DNA of 64,000 nt from Symbiodinium microadriaticum (Eukaryota > Sar > Dinophyceae > Suessiales > Symbiodiniaceae), in contig LSRX01000857.1 in NCBI GenBank assembly GCA_001939145.1, positions 182,219-246,218 on the forward strand, written 5' to 3'. The translations under genes were made by a program, and so were the position numbers. The notes beneath the pieces were generated by a model. The model searched no databases. It was not told where the DNA came from and saw only the letters and a program-made list of their open reading frames with translations. Shown piece by piece: positions 56,674 to 64,000 of this stretch (positions are counted from its first letter, which is position 1; each line of letters opens with the position of its first letter).

Positions 56674-59600
56674 GCAGACCCGGCTAATAGCGTCCTCCGT
56701 GCTCCGGTGCGTAATGTAAGCGAACTGCGGGTAACGGCGGATGTATGCCTCAGCTCTGTCCCGGATGCGATCCGCTAACATCATCGCCAACACCTTGCTT
56801 CCCGGAGGAAGAAGGCATATAGGTCGGAGTTGTTTCGGGGTGCGAGCCATGGCTACCTTGGGGATGAGACAGACATGGACCTTGTGCCACTTGGAGGGCA
56901 GGGCATAATGTGGTGGCTGGAGGCTGTCTGCAAGTCCTTGGGCCAGGCATTCACCTGCTGGTACTGCGGCAAGTTTCCACAGAGGAGCCGGGGCATACTC
57001 CGGTGGGAGGGCTTTGCTGGAGGGCAAGCTGGCCAGAGCATGCTGCACTTCAAGTGGATCAAAGGAGAGAGCAGCTTGTGGGGTTGGAGCCTGAAGGTCG
57101 GTAGTGCGTCGTTCATAGATGGAGCGAAAGTGGTCCGTGATGGCTTGGAGTTCTCCCTTGGGAGACATAAGTTGCCCATCCTCATCCCGGAGTTGGATAC
57201 GACAGTGTCTTTGTTTGGGAGCAAGGAGTCGAGCAGCTTTATACAAGGAGGATGGAGAGGCCGTGCTTTCGGCCTGCCGTAGAATGGCGTCAACTCGATC
57301 TTGTTTCCGCTGCTTGCTCCTTTGTCGAAGTTCTTTCTGAAGGCCACGAATCGACTGACGAAGGTGGAGGGCCTGGGATCTTTGGGCAAACGTGGAGGCT
57401 GGCTGTTGCTGGAGAAGGTGTTTGAGGTGCCAAAGGCGCTTGATGCTGGCTTCAGGGAGTGGCTGCATCCCAACCTCAGGGGCATCACGCCCGGGGTGGA
57501 GCCCGAGGGTGTCAGCAACATCCGCCCAGGCCTTGGCGAGCTGTGCATTGAGGTGAGCACAGGGATCGTCTCCGGGTTGATGTGGGTGCAGCTGGAGACG
57601 ACATGCCGCCACGTGACGGAACTTCTGGGAGATTTCAGGGCATTGTCTCAGAGCATGGTTGACAGCGGTGAGGGACCATTTCTTCTGCCCCGGCGTGCTC
57701 CTGGGGAGGAGTCTGCGGTGTGGCCAGGGCATGGTGGCATGAAGTGGGAGGTGGCGGTTGCCGATGGTAGGGACAAAGGGAAGGTGTGCAAGTGGTCTGG
57801 CTGTTTTGGTGAGTCTATCTGATTGGTGGGCTCTACAAAGGATGAAGTCTATGCGGGTTTTGATAGTCTTGGGCCCTGACCCAGAGAGGTACGTGGCAGC
57901 AGCAGCAGTCCTGCCGAAGCTGCTTACGGCAGCCAGTGAGTGATCGCTGAGGAGGCTCTGCAGACGTCCATGGTCCTTTTGTGTCGGGGCACCTCGGTCG
58001 ATGCTGGTCGCCGCGCGGACCAGGCTGGGTCGGTCCTCAATAGCCAGGCAAGGCGTATTGAAGTCACCGGCTATCACCAATTGGTGACGCTGGGCGATGT
58101 TACCCGCAAGTCGGTGAAGTTGGGTCCAGAACTGCTCTCTGACCTCGAGGAGCTTGTCCTGGGTAGGAGTGTGGGCCGAGTTGGTGGACCAGCAGTGTTG
58201 ATACACTGTAATGAGCGATATCGGCGGCTCCGTGGCCAGACGGGTGTGGACCAGTCGGCCTGGGATCACATGTGCTGTTCTCACCTGTTGGGAACTCACG
58301 AAGTCCTGGCGCAGGATTTGTAGGATCCCAGCACTTCGGGCAGGCTTCTCCAACGAGCTGTGAATGAGCCAGTGTCCCTGGGATTGCCATTCACTGGTGA
58401 AGGACCAGTGTGTTTCCTGAATAGTCATTACATGTACCGGTCGTCCCTGCTGTTCTTCCATCTGAAGCCACAGGAACAGTTCATCAAGCTTGGGCTGGCT
58501 GAGGCCACCGGCGTTCCAACTAACGATGCGCCAGCGGTGGCTCGGTGGGGCAGCACCGTGGGTGGGGCCGGAGTCCTGCGGCGTGGCATGTGATTCAGCT
58601 GCCGGAGCAGGTCCCAGGGGACGTGAGTAGGTCCGGCCTTTGTATACAGCTTTGCCGTATGTGGTGAGTCGGCGAAGGAACCTTGCATAAGAACGCTTCT
58701 GGACTCTGGTGGTGATTGCCAGAGTGGATGGGACGTTGCAGTCCGTCAAAACGGGCGCGCGAGGCTTCGCCGCGCTGTGCGACCTTTGAAGTGCAGGTAT
58801 AGCGACTTCAGGGGAGTTCGCGACTGTCTCCCCAACCCTCGCACCTGCCAATCCCCAAAGCTGAGTGCTAAGCAGGGCAAAGCGCAAGATTGTCCTGCAC
58901 AGTAAGGGGTGGATGAATCTTTGGGGGTGGCCTCCGGACTTGGGACCGGAGGGGCTCCTGTGTGTCGAGGCGGATGATCGATGCGTGCTGGCTTGAGTCG
59001 AGTGTTCAGAATTCGGCTTGGGGCCAGGGGGGTCTGAGGAGTGGGGGTTCGGGCGGTATGGCTGTAAAAGGAGCTCCGCAGTCACACTGAGCATGAAGAA
59101 GGCGGCGGCGGAGAGTGACAAGAAGAAAGCCTTTCGACAGCAGGCAGCAGTGGGGTTGCTGGGGGGGGCTGCTGGGAGCTCCACTCCCTTTTTCGCTCTG
59201 CCATTGGCCTTTCTGTGAGCCGCCCCTCTGGAGGGCAATCGACGGACCCATGGTCGAGGTCTGGCTCGACGGCCGAGGTCCAGGCCGGGCCGGGGTGGGG
59301 TCGGGTGATAGTCCTTCGACTGTGACCCAGACCTGTCTTTGCGAGGGTGGGGGCCAGGATCAGTCCATGGTGTCCAGGTCTCCAGTCCAGCTCTGCTGGG
59401 GCTTTTGTCGAAAAGTACACCGCATGGCAGTAATACTGGAGAACTGCTGGTAGTGCAATCGGCATAAGGCACAGGCCGGCGAGGGCAGGAAGGCCATTGT
59501 CGTGTGGGCAGCACCCTGTGTGTCCGTCCTGTAGGAGGCGTTTTCACAGAGAGAGGCTGCCGGCCATGCATAGAGCAGGGTCTGAGGTGGCATATGTCCT

Positions 59601-61023
59601 GTTTCCAAGGATGCGAGGCCTGGGCATTCAAAGAAGTGATGGTCTGACGATGCTGAGGGTAGGGAGCTGTGGCTTCGCGGGAGGCAACGGCAGACGTAGC
59701 AGGTGGCTTCCTGCCTTTCCTGGTAGACTTGAGGCCATCCCTGTGCCCAATGGTGCACACAGACCGGAACAGAGAGAGGTCCGGCCTCGGATGGTGATAA
59801 CCACCCCGCTGTACGCCTAGCTGCTGCACGTGCTCGGTGCTGTGAGCGCGGGTCACCAGGAGGCAAACCAGCCTGGAGTGTCGGCCAAGGAGGGCCGGGC
59901 AAATGGGGGTCCAGGCACTGCAGGCCTGCTTCATGAGGAGTGCAGAGAGCTGTCCTATCTGAGGTCCATGCCAGCTGCAGTCTCGTTGGGGAAGGGCTGC
60001 GGGAACTGCCATGGGCGAGGTCGAAGTCTGGCCTGAGTGACACACAGCAGCATCAGCAGCCAGGCTGGGAGGCATAGGTGTGGCAGCAGCATGAGAGCTG
60101 AGGCCAGAGGGAGAGCTTAAAGGAAGGCTGTGTCCTTTTCGGCCTCTGCGGTGGCGAGTGTCCATTGGTGCAAGGGCAGCCTGTAGTCCCTCAAGGCCCG
60201 GCGTTCCGGTGAGACGCAGATGAGCTGCATGGATGTCCTGCCACAGGGACCGTGGATAGTAGAGATGATAGCGTCTGGCAAGCCACAGAAGGGAGGGGAC
60301 ATCACTGATGAATCCACTTCGAGCACTGTGCACTGCTCGGTAGGCTCTTAGAAAGTTGACCCGCCACTCTTGTCGCCATCGGGGCAGAAGGGTCCTGCCA
60401 AATGCATGGACCTTCCATGGTCGGCGACGGCCTCGGCCCGGTCGATGAGGTTTGCCGGGACTGGTGATTCTCAGGGGCTGCTCTTGGCAGCCTTGAGGCA
60501 GCGGGTCCTCATCGAGATCAATGGGTGGTGGAGCTGGAGTCCGCTGTAGAGAAAGCCAGCGGCCACCTCGTGACGCAGGAGCGGGCTCTGCAGGGTCCTT
60601 GTGACTCGAGGGAGTGATAGGTGCCAATGCTGGCGGAGGAAAGGCCGTCAACACCACGGGGTCCTCAAGGATCTCGGCCCCAGCGTCGTCAGCAATATCA
60701 GGTGCTGGCGGTCGGTGGCGTGGGCTGTCGTCTTCCACCTTAATGACCGGTGTGGCCTGAGCTCCAGCAGTCGAGGCCATGTCAGCAGAGGTCTGTCTCG
60801 CACGACCCGTGTCCGAGCCAGGGATCAGGCCCGCAAACAGCTCGTCTGGCAAGGGAGCTGCCAGCCCAGGGTGGAAACGAGTTAGCGGGGGTCCCCGGGA
60901 GCGGACTTCTCCTGCAAAGACGGGTCCATGTCGTCGGGCACCAGACAGTCCAGTGAGGAACCTGGGATTCACAGGGCGGGGTCGATGATGATCACTGTGT
61001 TCCATCTCCTCGTCCACGTCCAT
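56674..61023 (-). CDS. LINE ORF2: endonuclease and partial reverse transcriptase
   Basis: About 1,450 codons from the ATG at 61,023 to the N, partial at the 3' end. The N-terminal third is Pro/Ala-rich and disordered-looking, with a basic GRGRRRPWKV stretch. An apurinic/exonuclease-type endonuclease (EEP fold) spans about 58,534-57,700: RIVSWNAGGL (58,523-58,494 area), MTIQETHW (58,430-58,407), VIAGDFNTP (58,070-58,046 area) and NRHLPLH (near 57,745), which match the family's Asn, Glu, Asp-Asn and His positions. The reverse transcriptase starts with a helical linker, then WHKVHVCLIPKV and LRPICLLPPGSKVLA (56,820-56,772); the catalytic palm motifs lie beyond the break. It would nick target DNA and copy element RNA. 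A second minus frame at 60,043-59,360 carries Cys-x-x-Cys pairs (CYVCRC, CALCRLH), so the true frame may shift in the middle. Confidence 0.7.
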
Positions 61024-62355
61024 GGCTTGGGGCTCCCAGGCGTGCTCCCAATCGGGCCAGTCCAGCTTGGTTGTTGTCGGGATACCTGGGGTCCCTGTGA
61101 GCCAGCTGGCTAAGGGGAGATTCCTGGCACGGATGCTCAATGACAGGGTGCAGCAGGCAGGCAGTGGCAGTCTCAAAGCGGAGGTAGCGAGTGTGCAGGT
61201 CCGCACTTGCACCCTCGGCACTTTTGACGGCAAAAATGGGAACGTCTGTGCAGAGCAGGGCTAGCCAGATTTCGGTGCCCTGAAGCACCCAGGAGGGTGC
61301 ATCCGTGTAGGGGAGGCTGCAGCTGAGGAGGTGGCAGGCTGAAAAGGAATGTCTTAGGCCGGCTTGCCACGGCCTGTCTGCATATTCGGCCTGGTCTCGG
61401 TGCTGCCTAAGTAGTTGGGGCACTGCATCAGGGCAGGCTGCATCAATGATCAGTGCATGCATGGGCCCTCGGGTCAGTGGAGGGCGTGTGGCAGCAGAGC
61501 TGGGGCCCCAACTGGATTCATACGATCCCGATTCGGAGGAGGCCGTGGGCCCAGTCGAGGTAGGGAGCAATCTGGAAATCAGTGAGCCTGCCGGATAGTC
61601 CTGAAGCTTCTTCTTTGCCTCACCATCCGTGCCCTCCTCCTCCGAGCTGTAGTACGTGCACTCGCTGTCTATTGGTCCTGGCCGGAGTGGGAGCTGTCGA
61701 TCCTGACCGGGAGCAGGGGGGTTGTCCTCCACAGGTTTCTCGGTCTTATCAGGATGAGGCAGTGGGCAGCGCTTCGGTGTCGGCTTCTGGGTGGGCCGAT
61801 GAGGAGCCGCATCTCTCTCACGGGGAGGATTGTAGCTGGGCCTGCGAGAGTCCGAGGACGAGGCGCCAGAGCAAGGCCGAGGCCGAGACCGAGATCTCGA
61901 GTGTCGTCTTGGTGGCAGGCATGGCCGTGGTGGTAACGATTGAGGTCGCGGAGGTCGACCTTCCCGGGCCTCGAGGCGCTTGGCTATGATCTCCGCCTTA
62001 GCCCGGCGACGGTTGGTGTCCCGGCTCTTCAGGGTGATCCGAGGGCGGCTGGCTATTGTGGTGCCAGCCCCTCTCTGATCGAGCCCCTGGAGGATGCAAT
62101 CAAGTGCAGGGGATGGCTGAGGCGGCTTCCCATGGTTGTAGTAGACCTCGGAGTACAGCGTGAGGGGTGGGGGGTTCGCTGCCACCTTCGTTCCTGCAGG
62201 CTCGCCGACAGTGGCCTCTCGTCCTTGGCAGCTGAGGCTGTGGAACCGCCGGTCTCGGGAGGGGCTTCGGTGCCTCGGTCACGAATGGTGAACTCCCTGT
62301 TCAATCTGCCCGGGCGACTTCGCTCCCTCTCCCTCTTGCTCGGTGATTTCGGCAT
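60992..62355 (-). CDS. LINE middle ORF(s), RS-rich and acidic, frame change near 62.19 kb
   Basis: From an ATG at 62,355, the frame begins MPKSPSKRERERSRPGRLN and stays protein-like for about 50 codons. Coding character then moves to a second frame, open from at least 62,185 (there only a GTG start) to the stop at 60,992: LTLYSEVYYNHGKP, an Arg/Ser run (RRHSRSRSRPRP), an acidic patch (YYSSEEEGTDGEAKKK) and a folded-looking part (HALIIDAACPDAVPQLLRQH to ETATACLLHPVIEHP). The stop overlaps the start of ORF2 by about 30 bp. Arg/Ser-rich basic stretches suit nucleic-acid binding, so this could be the ORF1 counterpart. The frame change is either an indel or recoding. Confidence 0.45.
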
Positions 62356-62986
62356 GTCGCTGGCCGCGGCCAGGCGCAGGGCGCTCAGGAGGGGCCTAGG
62401 TACACCTGCCCAAGAGGGCTGTTGCCTTGAGGTGCCAGGGCTGTCGAAAGAGTGCTTGCCGGGCAGGGGTGCAGAGACAATGGGCCAGCAGACTGCACAA
62501 TCTAAGCCAAGCAGAGCGCGTGCCTGGTCTGGAGGGTGGCAGGGTAGGATCAGCCTGCAAGACCAAGAGAGGCGGTCTGGCATATGCAGGGTGTGAGGGC
62601 ACAGGCTGCTTTGAGGCGCCGGCTGCGACAGGCGAGGACTCCTCAGACCTGCGCGGGAGCCGGTGTGCAGTGAAGGCGGTTGAGCCAGCACAGGTGCGAG
62701 GGCTGAAATGAGCGCAGGGCAGAAGGCGGCTGGCTGTCTCCAGCCAGTGCATGCCCGACCTGAGTGATCACAGACGCACTGCCCGGGGGGTGAGAGGAAC
62801 TGGGCCGGACGTTGCAGATCAGCGTGCAGTGCAGTCAGGGCTAGGGGAGGCAGGTCTTTTTGACATCCATAGGCACTAGCTCTGATTGTGACGCCTACCG
62901 TGTGCCCAAGGTGAGGCATCCAGGCCAGGTTGGAAGAGAGCCCTCTGTGGGGCATGGCAGTCTGAGTCAGCCCTGGTGTTCGGAGG

Positions 62987-63598
62987 TCAGGGAGGAGGCT
63001 GAATGGGCTCAAGACAGATAGTGATGCGCCAGCCTGGGACCATTCCATGGGCAACCTGAGATCTGGCCTTGACCGCTGGCGGTGTTGAGGGCCTGGTGCT
63101 CGGCATCGACGTTGAAGAGGGCATCGAAGTAGAGGCCACAGCTGAAGGTGGCATCCCCGATGGATCTGGTAGAGCTGGGGTCGGCGGCGGCGGTCCTGAT
63201 CTCCTCGATGCGGCCAGGGCACGGAAGTGTTCTGCTGGGGTGGCGTAGGCCACCGGTGGTGGCGGAAACATGACTGCCGGTGGTGGGGCCGGAAGAGGAG
63301 GCATTCCAGGAGGTACTGTCGTCGTCGCCGTAGTGGCAGTCGTGGCCCCATGTTCCGGTCCTGCCTTTGCCCTCTCCGCCGGGGTCCTGCTGCGTTCTGC
63401 TGTCCTGCCGATCGGACGGGGGGGTGGGGGCCCAGCCGGCGGTCCCGTAGACGGCTCAGCCTCGTCCCCTGAAGAGGAGGAGAAGAGCGATGGGAGATCA
63501 TCGCTTGAACTCTCCGGCCTGGCTTTCGCAGCCGCTGACTTGGCCACTGCTTTGGCCTCTGCCTTGGCTCCCCTTCGCCTCGTGGTCTTCGGAGCCAT
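62987..63598 (-). CDS. Ala/Lys- and Pro-rich ORF at the 5' end of the LINE
   Basis: 203 residues from the ATG at 63,598. The basic N terminus (MAPKTTRRRGAKAEAKAVAK) is followed by a Ser/acidic patch (DDLPSLFSSSSGDEAE), then long Pro-rich low-complexity sequence with Thr/Ser repeats. No folded domain is visible. It may be the start of the LINE coding region, or a separate gene whose later exons I cannot place; between 62,987 and 62,360 no frame is clearly coding. A longer frame opening at 63,891 in another phase looks like a shadow. Confidence 0.4.
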   Translation of the reverse strand: MAPKTTRRRGAKAEAKAVAKSAAAKARPESSSDDLPSLFSSSSGDEAEPSTGPPAGPPPPRPIGRTAERSRTPAERAKAGPEHGATTATTATTTVPPGMPPLPAPPPAVMFPPPPVAYATPAEHFRALAASRRSGPPPPTPALPDPSGMPPSAVASTSMPSSTSMPSTRPSTPPAVKARSQVAHGMVPGWRITICLEPIQPPP

Positions 63599-63949
63599 GC
63601 TGCCACGGGTATGCAGGGGCACTCTAGCTGGGGATCCTGCAAGCCTTGGAACAGCGGTTGGTCAGTATGAGTGCATGGCTTCTCAGAGCCGGTGGGCACA
63701 GCAAGCCTGAATCCTACCTGCGAGGCCATGAATGCTTGCAGCAGGCGGTGACACGAGGAGGTTTGCATCCGAGCTGGCAACTGAGGATCGGGCGTCTGGA
63801 TCGGGCTTCCACCCAGGGCAGGCTGAAGCACTACTGGGAAGAGGAGCCATAAGGTGAGGACAGGAGCGGCAACGGGAGCAAGGAAAGCCATGATAAACTC
63901 GACTCAGGGGATGCACGCGGGGGGGCAGACACTGTGAGCCCAGGTGCTT

Positions 63950-64000
63950 AGTGGTAGTGGTAGTGGTAGTGGTAGTGGTAGTGGTAGTGGTAGTGGTAGT
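63950..64000. repeat. (AGTGGT)n microsatellite at window end
   Basis: Eight or more perfect AGTGGT hexamers continuing past the window edge. A third variant of the AGT-based satellite family seen at 50.5-56.7 kb. Confidence 0.95.

Larger units (their letters stand above)
56674..63600 (-). mobile_element. Non-LTR (LINE) retrotransposon, 3' end missing
   Basis: A GC-rich minus-strand block with three successive coding segments ending in endonuclease and reverse transcriptase. The left boundary is an assembly break and the right boundary is uncertain, lying somewhere before the (AGTGGT)n run at 63,950. There are no telomere-like repeats within it, unlike almost all of the rest of the window. 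Confidence 0.65.

Noticed and set aside
50480..56719. 2,079-codon plus-strand open frame of almost pure valine
   Set aside because: It is the 9-bp satellite read in a frame without stops. It has no protein character.
56830..58323. Plus-strand open frames of 100-170 codons in the LINE
   Set aside because: They are antisense shadows of the GC-rich endonuclease/reverse transcriptase frame; they carry none of the motifs seen on the minus strand.
50407..61233. One 3,608-residue minus-strand protein
   Set aside because: It joins a genuine LINE frame to poly-Thr from the satellite through a single N. The real coding part ends at 56,674, and its apparent start at 61,233 is a TTG.
62053..63891. 612-codon frame with a signal-peptide-like start (MAFLAPVAAPVLTLWLLF)
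   Set aside because: Most of it is Pro/Arg/Ser-rich sequence in a different phase from the basic, Ala/Lys-rich frame at 63,598-62,987, which looks more genuine; only its last part (from 62,355) is retained.

Overview
The window looks like nuclear DNA of a dinoflagellate, most likely of Symbiodinium type. Four things support this. Degenerate TTTAGGG/CCCTAAA (plant/alveolate-type telomere) repeats are scattered through most of it. There is a degraded copy of the dinoflagellate spliced leader in front of a retroposed open reading frame. There are LINE-type endonuclease/reverse transcriptase sequences and an IS1595/ISXO2-like DDE transposase gene, both with wording I associate with dinoflagellate genomes. 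Genes are few and repeats are many. No rRNA, tRNA, CRISPR or bacterial-style operon was seen. The species call rests on pattern recognition, not on a database search.

Layout. 1-19,500 is essentially gene-free: patches of telomere-like repeat in both orientations, (CTATA)-type tracts, a 98-bp tandem repeat, triplet microsatellites and two short inverted-repeat elements. 19,507-20,403 (minus) holds a multi-membrane-segment coding sequence broken by two frame changes. 20,500-30,000 is again repeat-rich and contains a third copy of the inverted-repeat element, a ~30-bp minisatellite and a 341-bp assembly gap at 24,893-25,233. 30,500-34,100 (minus) is the best gene region: a DDE transposase-like gene whose two exons join perfectly in frame across an 823-bp intron bounded by 9-bp direct repeats, with possible further exons upstream. 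About 36,070-39,210 is a sharply AT-rich island with no recognisable gene and a strand-skew switch near 38.05 kb. 40,438-41,511 is a retrocopy: relic spliced leader, LINE ORF1-like protein (coiled coil plus RRM-like fold), then a poly(A) that itself supplies the stop codon. 41.5-50.4 kb is repeats and low-coding sequence.

50,779-56,672 is an uninterrupted ~5.9-kb array of a 9-bp unit. It ends at a single N, directly followed by a GC-rich minus-strand LINE (56,674 to about 63,600) with a full endonuclease domain but only the first part of the reverse transcriptase. Single Ns at 39,541, 47,545 and 56,673 each sit at the edge of a low-complexity repeat and probably mark contig joins, so linkage across them is uncertain.

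The recognisable coding sequence is nearly all mobile-element derived (LINE ORF1, LINE endonuclease/RT, DDE transposase). The membrane-protein relic is the only plausible host gene. Telomere-like repeats lie at or inside the presumed intron ends of both broken and intact genes, which suggests that these repeats travel with, or accumulate in, introns and intergenic DNA.
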